Source: Thermoplasmata archaeon
GTDB taxonomy: Archaea > Thermoplasmatota > Thermoplasmata > Lutacidiplasmatales > UBA184
Assembly: GCA_021819135.1 (NCBI GenBank)
Contig: JAKASE010000019.1
Coordinates: forward strand, 1 to 42,528
Reading direction: 5' to 3'
DNA: 42,528 bases
Part shown: in pieces, positions 22,878 through 31,568 of the stretch
Position numbering within the stretch: the first letter of the stretch is position 1
Layout: the number at the start of each line of letters is the position of its first letter
The notes under the pieces: generated by a model
What the model saw: only the letters and a program-made list of their open reading frames with translations
What the model was told of the DNA's origin: nothing
The model's database searches: none
Translations under genes and position numbers: made by a program

Positions 22878-24353
22878 ATGCTTCCGCTCCTCTCGATCAC
22901 GATCGCGACGCTCCTCGCCGGAACGGTCGCGACGTTCCTCTCCGGCGCCCGGGCCCGGTGGGTCGCGCTCGGCGTGTCGGTCCTCTTCATCCTCGAGGTG
23001 GCCCTCCTCTTCCTGAGCTTCTCGGGCTGGCCGGGATACAACGGCGCCTTGGTCCCCGGGTTCTCCGAGAGCGAGTCGTACGCATGGATCCACCTGTCCT
23101 GGATGCAGGTGAACTACTCGGTCGGCGTCGACGGGATCTCGCTCGCGCTGATCCTCCTCACGGCGGTCCTGAACCTCGCGACCGTGGTGTACTCCTGGGC
23201 CGAGTCGAAGCGGCCGGCGGCGTACTTCGGCCTCGTCCTCCTCACCGGGCTCGGATGCTTCGGGGTCTTCGTCGCGCTCGACATCCTGCTCTTCTTCCTC
23301 TTCTGGGAAGCGGTCCTCGTCCCGATGTTCTTCCTGATCGGGTACTGGGGCGGCCCGCGCCGCCGGTACGCCGCGCTGAAGTTCTTCGTCTACACCCACG
23401 TCGCGTCGATCGTGATGCTGGTCGGCCTGCTCGCGATCGTCTTCTACTCGGGCGCGACCAGCTTCGACTTCTCGAGCGTCTACGCCTCCGCCCGGAACCT
23501 CGCGGCGGTCCCCCAGACGTTCCTGTTCCTCGCGCTCTTCTTCGGATTCGGGGTGAAGTTCCCCATCGTCCCGTTCCACACCTGGCTACCGGACGCGCAC
23601 GTCGAGGCGCCGACGGGGGGATCGGTGCTCCTCGCCGGGCTCCTGCTCAAGCTCGGGGCCTACGGGCTGATCCGCTGGGCGGTCGAGATCCTGCCGAGCG
23701 GCTTCCACAACGCCCAGCCGGTCCTGTTCTTCATCGCGTTCCTCTCGATCATCTGGGGGTCGGTCCTCTCGCTCTCCCAGCGGGACCTCAAACGCCTGGT
23801 CGCGTACTCCTCGATCAACCACATGGGGATCGTGCTGCTCGCGATCGCCCTCGACTCCTCGCTCGGGCTGATCGCCGCGGTGCTCCTCATGTTCGCTCAC
23901 GGGATCGTGAGCGGTCTCCTCTTCATGTCGTCGGGGAGCGTTCACCACACGTTCGGCACGCGGGACATCGCGTCGGTCGGCGGCATCACGCCGCGGACCC
24001 CGGCGCTCTCGACGATGATCATGGCGGGGTCTCTCGCCTCCCTCGGGCTCCCGGCGCTCATCAGCTTCCCGGCGGAGTTCACCGCGCTCCTCGCGACGTG
24101 GAACGGACTCCAGTACTGGGTCTTCATCCCGCTCGGGATCCTGGTCGTCACCGCGGCGTTCTATCTGTGGATGATGCAGCGCCTCCTCTTCGGTCCGGCG
24201 AAGGGGATCCCGGCGGCGGCGCACGACATCCCGTGGTACGAGGGGGCGGGGATGGGGATCCTCGTCGCGTTCACCGTTCTCTTCGGGATCCTGCCGGGCC
24301 TTCTCGTGAACCTGATCGTGAGCTCGCCCATCAAGGGCTGGCCGGGGACCTAG
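22878..24353 (+). CDS. nuoM: NADH-quinone oxidoreductase-like subunit M
   Basis: This 491-residue antiporter-like pumping subunit has about 14 TM helices. The conserved channel blocks are DILLFFLFWEAVLVPMFFLIG (channel glutamate), FPIVPFHTWLPDAHVEAPT, LLLKLGAYGLIRW (lysine), and QRDLKRLVAYSSINHMGIV. It starts 3 nt after nuoL with a GGAGGGGGG stretch upstream. Confidence 0.95.
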   Translation: MLPLLSITIATLLAGTVATFLSGARARWVALGVSVLFILEVALLFLSFSGWPGYNGALVPGFSESESYAWIHLSWMQVNYSVGVDGISLALILLTAVLNLATVVYSWAESKRPAAYFGLVLLTGLGCFGVFVALDILLFFLFWEAVLVPMFFLIGYWGGPRRRYAALKFFVYTHVASIVMLVGLLAIVFYSGATSFDFSSVYASARNLAAVPQTFLFLALFFGFGVKFPIVPFHTWLPDAHVEAPTGGSVLLAGLLLKLGAYGLIRWAVEILPSGFHNAQPVLFFIAFLSIIWGSVLSLSQRDLKRLVAYSSINHMGIVLLAIALDSSLGLIAAVLLMFAHGIVSGLLFMSSGSVHHTFGTRDIASVGGITPRTPALSTMIMAGSLASLGLPALISFPAEFTALLATWNGLQYWVFIPLGILVVTAAFYLWMMQRLLFGPAKGIPAAAHDIPWYEGAGMGILVAFTVLFGILPGLLVNLIVSSPIKGWPGT

Positions 24354-24356
24354 ACC

Positions 24357-25964
24357 ATGGACCTCACGAGCTTCGCCGGTCCGTTCCTCCCCGAGATCGT
24401 CCTCCTCGCCGGGGTGCTCCTCGTCTACCTCCTCGACGTGCTCAAGCTCCGCTCGAACGAGCTCGTCGGCTCGATCGCGGTCGCGGCGACCGGCTTCGCC
24501 CTCCTGTTCGTGGTCGCCGACCTCGGCTTCACCCCGTTCGCCCTCCTGCGGACCCTCCCGGCGTCGTCGGTCGACCCGACGTTCTCGGGCGGCTACCCGC
24601 TCTACGCGTTCACCTCGCTCGGCCTCGTGTTCCAGGCGATCTTCCTGCTCGCGACGTGCCTGGTCAGCCTCGCCTCTTTGAGCCGGCCTCGCGAAGAGCG
24701 CGGGGCGCCGATCTTCTACGGCCTCCTCCTCCTCGCGACGCTCGGGATGCTCCTGGTCGCGGTCGCGGCCGATCTCATCTTCCTCCTCCTCGCGATCGAG
24801 GTGACGAGCCTCGCGACGTACCTCCTGGTCGGCTACACCCGGCGCGACTCCCGCTCGCTCGAGGCCGCCATGAAGATGTACATCATCGGCGCGCTCTCGA
24901 CGACCCTGTCGTTCTTCGGAGCCTCTCTGCTCTACGGGGCGTACGGCACCACCAACCTCTACGCGATCCGGGCGATCGGGATCCTCAACACGGGCGCGGG
25001 GGCAGGTAGCTACCCGGTCCTCGTGCTGCTCGGCTACGGGTTCCTGATCGTAGGCCTCGCGTTCAAGGCGACCCTCGTCCCCTTCCATGCCTGGGCGGTC
25101 GATGTCTACGACGGCGCGCCCACGGACGTCACCGCCTTCCTCGCGGGCGGATCGAAGAAGATGGGCCTGTTCGCCTTCTTCCTCGTCCTCCTCGCCCCGA
25201 TCCTCTTCGTGCGGACCGTGGCCTCGGGCTCCCCGTTCACGACGACCCAGGTCGCCCTTGGGCCGGTGCTCCAGATCACGCTCGCCGTCCTCGCGGTCCT
25301 GACGATGACCGTCGGGAACGTCCTCGCCCTCCTCCAGAAGGAGATGAAGCGGATGCTTGCCTACTCCTCGATCAGCCAGGCGGGCTACATGCTGATCGGG
25401 ATCACGGTCGGCACCGCCCCGGCGCTCGCGGGCGCGACCCTCCAGATCTTCGCGCACGTCTTCATGAAAGGCGGCGCCTTCCTGCTCGTCGCCGGCGTCT
25501 CCGCGTGGGGGATCGGTCCGCTCATCGACGACTGGAAGGGCCTCGGGACCCGGCGGCCCCTCGCCGGCGTCGCGTTCGCCCTGATGCTGCTCAGCATGGC
25601 CGGGGTCCCGCTCACGGTCGGGTTCGTCTCGAAGTTCGTCCTGTTCAGCGCGGCGGTCCAGGCCCAGGGCTACTTCGTCTGGCTCGCGATCGCGGGCCTT
25701 CTCAACAGCGCGCTCTCGGTGTTCTACTACGCCCGGGTCCTCCGGGTGATGTTCTTCGAGCAGGCCGCCCCGAACCCGCTCCCGGCCGGCACGGTCGTCG
25801 GCGGGTCGGAGCCCCCCATCCTTCCCGCCGGCGGCTTCGGCTACGGCCGCGCGGCGGCGATCGGCCTCGTCGTGATCGTGATCGTCGCGGTCGGCGTCTA
25901 CCCGCAGATGGTCCTCGGCGCCGTCCAGTCCGCGGCACAGCATTTCGTCAACTTCGGGGCATAG
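24357..25964 (+). CDS. nuoN: NADH-quinone oxidoreductase-like subunit N
   Basis: This is the third antiporter-like subunit, 535 residues with about 14 TM helices. The blocks LIFLLLAIEVTSLATYLLVGYTRRDSRS (channel glutamate), LVPFHAWAVDVYDGAPTDVTAFLAGGSKKMG and QKEMKRMLAYSSISQAGYM are family marks. It is the last complex I gene. The methanogen-type FpoO and FpoF are not present. It is followed after 8 nt by geranylgeranyl reductase. Confidence 0.95.
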   Translation: MDLTSFAGPFLPEIVLLAGVLLVYLLDVLKLRSNELVGSIAVAATGFALLFVVADLGFTPFALLRTLPASSVDPTFSGGYPLYAFTSLGLVFQAIFLLATCLVSLASLSRPREERGAPIFYGLLLLATLGMLLVAVAADLIFLLLAIEVTSLATYLLVGYTRRDSRSLEAAMKMYIIGALSTTLSFFGASLLYGAYGTTNLYAIRAIGILNTGAGAGSYPVLVLLGYGFLIVGLAFKATLVPFHAWAVDVYDGAPTDVTAFLAGGSKKMGLFAFFLVLLAPILFVRTVASGSPFTTTQVALGPVLQITLAVLAVLTMTVGNVLALLQKEMKRMLAYSSISQAGYMLIGITVGTAPALAGATLQIFAHVFMKGGAFLLVAGVSAWGIGPLIDDWKGLGTRRPLAGVAFALMLLSMAGVPLTVGFVSKFVLFSAAVQAQGYFVWLAIAGLLNSALSVFYYARVLRVMFFEQAAPNPLPAGTVVGGSEPPILPAGGFGYGRAAAIGLVVIVIVAVGVYPQMVLGAVQSAAQHFVNFGA

Positions 25965-25972
25965 GGAGAGGC

Positions 25973-27073
25973 ATGGAGCGCGTCGGGGTCGCCGTCGTCG
26001 GGGCGGGCCCGGCGGGGTCGCTCGCGGCCCGGGCCGCCGCCGAAGCCGGCGTGCGAACGGTCGTCCTCGACCATCGGACCGAGCTCGGCCATCCGGTCCA
26101 GTGCGGGGAGTTCGTGCCGTCGCCCCGGGAGCTCGCCGACCTGTTCCCGGTCCCCGACCTGATCCGCACCGCATTCGACATCCCCCCGAACACCGTCCTT
26201 CGCGAGACCCGCTGGATGTCGTGTGTCTCCCCCTACGGCCACCGGTTCCGCTTCCCGCTCGAGGGGTTCACGGTCTCGCGCCGCGCGTTCGACAAGGCCC
26301 TCGCGGTCCGCGCCGAGGGGGCCGGGGCGGAGCTGCGGTTCCCGGTCGGCGTCACCGCGATCCACGATGACGAGGTGCGGTGCGCCGACGGCTCCGTCCT
26401 CCGCGCGGACGTCATCATCGGCGCCGACGGACCGATCTCGACCGTCGGCCGCTCGGTCGGCTTCGCCCCGTCCCGCGCGATGTTCCGGATGATCACCGCG
26501 ACCGTGGACGGGCCGCTCGCGGACGAGATCGACCTCTTCTTCGGCCGGGCCGCCCCCCACGGGTACGCCTGGTGGTTCCCGCGCGCCCACGACGCGAACG
26601 TGGGGCTCGGCGTGCACCACCTCGCGCCCGGTGCCTCGCTCGACCGCCTCCTCGACCGATTCCTCCGGGAGCAGCGCTACGGTCCGGCCCGGGAGCGGAC
26701 CCGCTGGTGGGTCCCGGTCGGCGCCCCCCCGGAGAGCCTTGTCTTCGGCCGGGCGCTGCTCGCGGGGGACGCCGCGAACCTCGTCATGGCGACCAACGGC
26801 GGTGGCATACCGACCGCCATGCTCTCCGGCTGGCTCGCGGGAACGGCCGCGGCCCACCACCTCGTGGGGGGCGCTCCGCTCGCGGAATACGATCGCGCCT
26901 GGCGGGCGGCGCTCTACGGCCCCCTCGAGCGGGCCGCGCGGATCCAGCACTTCGGGGACCGGGTGATGGGGGTCGATCCCCTGCTGGCCCTGGGAATGCG
27001 ATATATCGGGGTCTCGGGTCTGGACGCGATGATGCGGCTGCGCTGGCCCTCCCGGCTCGGACGGAACTCATGA
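25973..27073 (+). CDS. Geranylgeranyl reductase family flavoprotein
   Basis: This 366-residue FAD-dependent reductase saturates isoprenoid chains of archaeal lipids or quinones. It has the Rossmann dinucleotide motif VAVVGAGPAGSLAA near the N-terminus, the PVQCGEFV segment typical of the family, DVIIGADGPISTVGR, and the second FAD site ALLAGDAANLVMATNGGGIPTAM. It follows nuoN by 8 nt (GGGAGAGG before the ATG), and its stop overlaps the next start (ATGA). The place in a respiratory operon suggests that menaquinone side chains may be one substrate. This is inference; membrane lipids remain the more common role. Confidence 0.9.
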   Translation: MERVGVAVVGAGPAGSLAARAAAEAGVRTVVLDHRTELGHPVQCGEFVPSPRELADLFPVPDLIRTAFDIPPNTVLRETRWMSCVSPYGHRFRFPLEGFTVSRRAFDKALAVRAEGAGAELRFPVGVTAIHDDEVRCADGSVLRADVIIGADGPISTVGRSVGFAPSRAMFRMITATVDGPLADEIDLFFGRAAPHGYAWWFPRAHDANVGLGVHHLAPGASLDRLLDRFLREQRYGPARERTRWWVPVGAPPESLVFGRALLAGDAANLVMATNGGGIPTAMLSGWLAGTAAAHHLVGGAPLAEYDRAWRAALYGPLERAARIQHFGDRVMGVDPLLALGMRYIGVSGLDAMMRLRWPSRLGRNS

Positions 27074-28128
27074 GCGCCGCGCCGCAGGACTCCCCGGCCG
27101 AGCCGAACCTCGAGTCGCTCGTCGCCGCGGCGTTCGGTCCGGCGGAGTCGGAGGGCGAGCTCTCCCAGATCCTCCCGGTCCTCGTGCGGGACGTCTCCGA
27201 CATCGACTGGCGCCTGAACCAGGTCCTCGGCTCGACGTACGCCCAGCTGACCGAGGCGGCGCGCTACGCCTGCTCGACCGGTGGGAAGCGGGTCCGCCCG
27301 CTCCTCATGTCCGCCGCGTTCCGCGCGCTGGGGGCGGAGTCGACCGCGCCGATCCATTCCCTCGCCGCCGCCTTCCAGCTGATCCACACCGCGACCCTCG
27401 TCCACGACGATGTCATCGACCACGCCGAGACCCGACGCGGCCGGCCGTCCATGCCCCGGGCGTTCGGTCTCCCGCTCGCGATCGTCTCGGGGGACTATCT
27501 CTTCGTCCGGGCGTTCGAGCTCGCCGCCGAATACTCGAAGTCGGTGATCCTCCGCTCGGGCGAGGCCTGCGCCGACCTGGTCGAGGGGGAGGTCCTCCAG
27601 GAGGCCTCGCGCTTCGATCTCTCGAGCGGGCGGGAGCATTACTTCCGCATCGTCGAGCGGAAGACGGCCGCGATCATCGCGGCGGGGCTCGCGAACGTCG
27701 GCGAGATCGCCGAGGCGACCGGCCCGGTGATCACGGGCCTCCACACCTACGGGACCGCGATCGGCATCGCGTTCCAGATCAAGGACGACCTCCTCGACGT
27801 CTTCGGCGACCCCGACCTCCTGGGAAAGCCGCTCTTCACCGACTTCCGGGAGGGGAACTCGACCCTCGTGTCGCTCGAGGCGTACCGGCGCCTCGACCCG
27901 AAGCACCAGGCGGAGTTCGAGCAGCTCTTCCAGCTGCGGCGCAAGCGCACGAAGCACCTCCTCCGCCTGCGCGACCTGACCGCCATGACCGACACGGAGA
28001 CGGTCGTGAGCGACGAGGCGTCCGCCTGGGTCGACCGGGGGGTCCGCGCCCTCGCCCCGATCCCCGATGGACCGTACCGCCGGCTCCTCGAGCGGCTCGC
28101 CCACGGGGTCGCGGAGCGGCGGTTCTAG
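27070..28128 (+). CDS. Polyprenyl (geranylgeranyl-type) diphosphate synthase
   Basis: The 352-residue trans-prenyltransferase adds isopentenyl units to an allylic diphosphate. Both aspartate-rich motifs are present: LVHDDVIDHAETRRG (D113, D114, D117) and FQIKDDLLDVFGD. GGKRVRP binds the diphosphate. The residues 5 and 4 before the first Asp are Ala and Thr, which are small; in this family that often allows products longer than C20. With the complex I genes and a reductase upstream, it may make the quinone tail, or lipid C20 chains, or both. The start overlaps the reductase stop. Confidence 0.92.
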   Translation: MSAAPQDSPAEPNLESLVAAAFGPAESEGELSQILPVLVRDVSDIDWRLNQVLGSTYAQLTEAARYACSTGGKRVRPLLMSAAFRALGAESTAPIHSLAAAFQLIHTATLVHDDVIDHAETRRGRPSMPRAFGLPLAIVSGDYLFVRAFELAAEYSKSVILRSGEACADLVEGEVLQEASRFDLSSGREHYFRIVERKTAAIIAAGLANVGEIAEATGPVITGLHTYGTAIGIAFQIKDDLLDVFGDPDLLGKPLFTDFREGNSTLVSLEAYRRLDPKHQAEFEQLFQLRRKRTKHLLRLRDLTAMTDTETVVSDEASAWVDRGVRALAPIPDGPYRRLLERLAHGVAERRF

Positions 28129-28193
28129 CCGTTCGCCTGTAACGAAAGGTACTTCAGCCCTCACCGGGCTCGTCACGGGACGGAGCCCTCGTC

Positions 28194-28646
28194 GTGCCGA
28201 GTTCGAGCGCCACCGCATCGTCCCCGGACGCTCCCGTGAGCTTCGGGCATCTTCCGCCGCGCTGGGAGCCGACCCCGGTCCGCCCGCGCCTCCCCATCGG
28301 GGTCGGGATCGTCTCGGTCCTCGCGGCGGCGCTCGCGGTCATCATGATGCTCGCGGGGCTGCTCTTCCTCCTCGCGATCCTCGTGCCCGCCTACGTCCCC
28401 CCCTCGCTCGAGATCTTCACGTCGATCGACATCTACGGCGCGGGGATCCTCATCGTCCTCGGAGCGGCGCTCCTCTCGGTCGCCACGGCCCTCTGGCACC
28501 AGGAGACCTGGGCCCTCTGGATGACCATCGTCCTCGTCTTCGCCACGGCGGCCTACCTGTTCTTCACGGCCTCGATCTCGGTGCTGTTCCTGATCGTGGT
28601 CGTCCTGTTCATCTACCTCATCTCGGTGCGTCGCTACTTCTACTGA
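28194..28646 (+). CDS. Four-TM membrane protein (paralogue of 6406-6816)
   Basis: The 150-residue product has a Pro/Ser-rich N-terminus (to about residue 34), then four hydrophobic helices (about 36-62, 81-99, 105-123 and 126-144), ending YLISVRRYFY. Plan and end match the gene at 6406. The GTG start gives no clear Shine-Dalgarno; a GTACTTCAG stretch about 40 nt upstream could be a weak promoter. Its stop and the nitrilase start share one base (TGATG), so they are coupled. Function unknown. Confidence 0.65.
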   Translation: MPSSSATASSPDAPVSFGHLPPRWEPTPVRPRLPIGVGIVSVLAAALAVIMMLAGLLFLLAILVPAYVPPSLEIFTSIDIYGAGILIVLGAALLSVATALWHQETWALWMTIVLVFATAAYLFFTASISVLFLIVVVLFIYLISVRRYFY

Positions 28647-29467
28647 TGCGGCTTGCGCTCGCCCAGCTCGCGCCGGTCCCGGGCGACATCGAGCGGAACG
28701 TCGAGCGCGTCCGCGAGGTCGTCGTCGCCGCCCGGGCCGAGGTGGCGGTCTTTCCGGAGCTGTTCCTCTCGGGGTACCGGATCGGGGACCGCTTCCACCG
28801 CCTGGCCCTGAAGGAGGGCGACGCGACCACGGAGGCCCTGCGGGACACCGCCCGCGAGCACCGGACGACCATCGTCGTCGGCGCCCCGCTCGTCTCGGCC
28901 GAACGGCAGGGGGAGATCCACAACGCCGCCCTCGCCTTCCTGCCGTCCGAGGAGATGTTCGTCCAGGTGAAGCGCTACCTTCCCACCTTCGGCCCGTTCG
29001 AGGAAGGGGTCCTCTTCACCGCCACGGACTCGAGCCGGCCGGTCCTCCTCGGCGAGCACCCGGTCGGGCTCGAGATCTGCTACGACACCTTCTTCCCGGA
29101 GGTCTCCCGCCAGCTCGCGCTCGGCGGCGCGGACCTCCTCCTCGTCCTCTCGGCCTCCCCCGTCACCAGCCGGCGTCTCTTCGAGCGCCTCCTGCCCGCC
29201 CGGGCGATCGAGAACGCCTTTCCCGTCGTCTTCGTGAACCGCGTGGGGGTCGAGGACGGGGTCGTCTTCGGCGGGGGCTCCGGGGCGTGGGACGCCCGGG
29301 GGGAACCGCTCGGGCTCTCGGACGTCAGTTTCCCGTCGCTCGCTCAGGAGGAGCGGCTCGCCACGGTCGACATCGACCCCACCGAGTCGGCCCGCTGGCG
29401 TCCGTTCCGGCCGGTCTTGAGGGACGTGGCGAGCCGTCCCGGAGCGCTCCCGTCTCCCTCGCTCTGA
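28646..29467 (+). CDS. Carbon-nitrogen hydrolase (nitrilase superfamily amidohydrolase)
   Basis: The 273-residue enzyme hydrolyses amide-type C-N bonds with a Glu-Lys-Cys triad. The triad is visible: E38 (VFPELFLSGY), K109 (VQVKRYLPTFGPFEE) and C145 (GLEICYDTFFPE). The length is the single-domain amidase size, close to NAD synthetase amidase domains and omega-amidase types. The GGSGAWDARGEPL segment near the end is family-typical. It could act on glutamine-like amides or small nitriles; the substrate is not decided by sequence. The start is coupled to the membrane gene before it. Confidence 0.88.
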   Translation: MRLALAQLAPVPGDIERNVERVREVVVAARAEVAVFPELFLSGYRIGDRFHRLALKEGDATTEALRDTAREHRTTIVVGAPLVSAERQGEIHNAALAFLPSEEMFVQVKRYLPTFGPFEEGVLFTATDSSRPVLLGEHPVGLEICYDTFFPEVSRQLALGGADLLLVLSASPVTSRRLFERLLPARAIENAFPVVFVNRVGVEDGVVFGGGSGAWDARGEPLGLSDVSFPSLAQEERLATVDIDPTESARWRPFRPVLRDVASRPGALPSPSL

Positions 29468-29507
29468 CCGTCCATCGTCCGGGGGTACCGGCGATTCGAG
29501 CGCCGCG

Positions 29508-29514
29508 CTTATAG
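29508..29514 (+). promoter_or_regulatory. TATA box for the top6BA operon
   Basis: CTTATAG is centred 30 nt before the GTG at 29541. Confidence 0.55.
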
Positions 29515-29540
29515 CGGGAAACGACCCCCGTTCCGGTGCC

Positions 29541-31568
29541 GTGGTCCCGCCGACGATCGCCCAGCAGCTCGCCGCCAAGCAGCGCGAGATCTCCGTCGCC
29601 GAGTTCTTCGAGAGGAACCGGCAGATCCTGGGGTTCGACAACCTCCAGCGGGCGCTCCTGACGACGGTCAAGGAGGCCGTGGACAACGGTCTCGACGCCG
29701 CCGAGGATGCCGGCATCCTCCCGGAGCTTACGGTGGAGATCACGCGGGAATCCGAGGACCGCTACCGGGTCTCGGTCGCCGACAACGGGCCCGGGATCCT
29801 GCGCAAGGAGATCCCGAACGTCTTCGCCCGGCTCCTCTACGGCTCCCGGTTCCACCAGAACCGGCAGGCGCGGGGCCAGCAGGGGATCGGCATCTCGGCG
29901 GCCGTCCTCTACGCCAACCTGACGACCGCCCGCCCCGCCCGCATCACCTCGAAGGTCGAGGAGGAGGAGGCGGCGCACGTCCTCGAGCTCAGCATCGACA
30001 CGAAGAAGAACCTCCCGCTCGTCCTCTCCGATGACCTCGAGCTGTGGGACCGTCCCCACGGGACCCGGGTCGAGCTGGTCGTGAAGGCCCGGTACCTCCG
30101 GGGACGCCAGTCGGCCCTCGAGTACCTCCGGGGAACGGCGATCGTCAATCCCCACGCGCGGATCGTCCTCGTCGAGCCGGACGGCACCCGGGTGACGTTC
30201 GAGCGGGCGACCACGGACCCACCCGTCTCCCCGAAGGAGACGCTGCCCCACCCGTACGGTCTCGAGCTCGGGGAGCTCGGATACCTCCTGAAGGCGACGC
30301 ATCGACCGTCGGTCGTCGAGTTCCTGACGAAGGACCTCCAGGGCGTGAGCTCGCGGACCGCCCGGGAGGTCCTCGCGGCGATCGGGGTCCGGCCCACCGC
30401 GAACCCCTCGTCGATCTCGGGAGAGGCGCAGGCGCGACTCCTCGAGGGCCTCCACGGGGCCTCCCTCATCGCCCCCTCCGCCGAGGGTCTCTCCCCGATC
30501 GGCGCGACCCTCATCAAGCGCGGGCTCCGCAACGTCCTCGGGGAGCTCCGCCCGGAGTTCTTCGCGCCCCCCGTGAGCCGGCCGCCGAAGGTGCGGGGCG
30601 GGTTCCCGTTCATGGTCGAGGTCGGCCTCGTCTACGGCGGTGGCCTCCCGTCGGACCAGGCGATCCAGATCCTCCGGTTCGCGAACCGGGTCCCGCTCCT
30701 CTTCCAGCAGGGGGCCTGCGCGATCACGAACGCCATCGCGAGCATGGACTGGCGGCGGTACGGCCTCGACCAGAAGGGCGGTTCCGGCCTCCCGGTCGGC
30801 CCGATGCTCGTCCTCGTCCACGTCGCCTCGACGAAGATCCCGTTCACGAGCGAGGCGAAGGAGGCGATCGCGGAGGACCCCGAGCTCGACAAGGAGCTCA
30901 CGCTCGCCCTCCAGTCCGCGGCCCGACACCTGCGCACCCACCTCTCCCGCAAGAGCCGGCGCGAGTTCGCGAGCGACAAGTTCGCGATCATCCAGAAGAT
31001 CCTGCCGAAGCTCGCCGAGAAGACGAGCCACCTCGTGGGAAAGCCCGTCCCGGACCTGACGCCCGTGGTGACCCGCATCATGGACGTCGTCAACGTCGAA
31101 GGGTCGCTCGTGAGCGACGCCGCGGGGGTCCGGATCCCGGTGGAGGTCACGAACTACACGCCGCGGGCCCGGGTCCTCGAGATGTTCGTCGAGGTCCCGC
31201 CGGAGGAGATGGCGCTCGCCCGGTTCGACCCGGCGCCGGACGGGACCGAGCCCGAGCTCGGCCGCGCCTGGTGGACCCTCCCGAAGCTCGCGCCGAACGG
31301 GAAGACCCGCCTCACGCTCACGTTCCCGCCGAAGACGGACGTCGAGGCGAACGACCTCGACTGGTACGTCGCCGGGATCGACGAGGCCCACGTCCTCGGC
31401 GCGGACCCGCTGCCCGGCGACTGGGACGTTCGGCTGCCCCGGACGATCGTCGAGGCGGCCGAGCAGGCCGCGACCGAGGGGGCCGCCGGGACCGCCGAGG
31501 GCGAAGGGGACGAGGAGGTGGATTACGATGCCGCCGAAGCGGGCACGCACACCGCCGAAGACGAGTGA
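29541..31568 (+). CDS. top6B: DNA topoisomerase VI subunit B
   Basis: This is the ATP-binding subunit of topoisomerase VI, 675 residues. The GHKL ATPase motifs are EAVDNGLDAAE (E45, N49), VADNGPGI (81-85), and RGQQGIGISAAVL (112-120). The transducer part includes PFMVEVGLVYGG and QQGACAITNAIASMDWRRYG. The long C-terminus past the transducer is acidic and helical. It uses ATP to pass one DNA duplex through another and relax supercoils. It overlaps top6A by 41 nt, which is unusual in size but keeps both genes in one transcript. Confidence 0.96.
   Translation: MVPPTIAQQLAAKQREISVAEFFERNRQILGFDNLQRALLTTVKEAVDNGLDAAEDAGILPELTVEITRESEDRYRVSVADNGPGILRKEIPNVFARLLYGSRFHQNRQARGQQGIGISAAVLYANLTTARPARITSKVEEEEAAHVLELSIDTKKNLPLVLSDDLELWDRPHGTRVELVVKARYLRGRQSALEYLRGTAIVNPHARIVLVEPDGTRVTFERATTDPPVSPKETLPHPYGLELGELGYLLKATHRPSVVEFLTKDLQGVSSRTAREVLAAIGVRPTANPSSISGEAQARLLEGLHGASLIAPSAEGLSPIGATLIKRGLRNVLGELRPEFFAPPVSRPPKVRGGFPFMVEVGLVYGGGLPSDQAIQILRFANRVPLLFQQGACAITNAIASMDWRRYGLDQKGGSGLPVGPMLVLVHVASTKIPFTSEAKEAIAEDPELDKELTLALQSAARHLRTHLSRKSRREFASDKFAIIQKILPKLAEKTSHLVGKPVPDLTPVVTRIMDVVNVEGSLVSDAAGVRIPVEVTNYTPRARVLEMFVEVPPEEMALARFDPAPDGTEPELGRAWWTLPKLAPNGKTRLTLTFPPKTDVEANDLDWYVAGIDEAHVLGADPLPGDWDVRLPRTIVEAAEQAATEGAAGTAEGEGDEEVDYDAAEAGTHTAEDE

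Noticed and set aside
20978-25009. Very long open frame (over 1300 codons) across nuoL, nuoM and nuoN
   Set aside because: It is a shifted frame of GC-rich coding DNA, rich in Arg, Pro and Gly, with no family match. The real nuo frames explain the region fully.
23586-26174. Long minus-strand frame opposite nuoM, nuoN and the reductase
   Set aside because: It is an acidic, repetitive antisense shadow of hydrophobic nuo genes; no promoter or homology.
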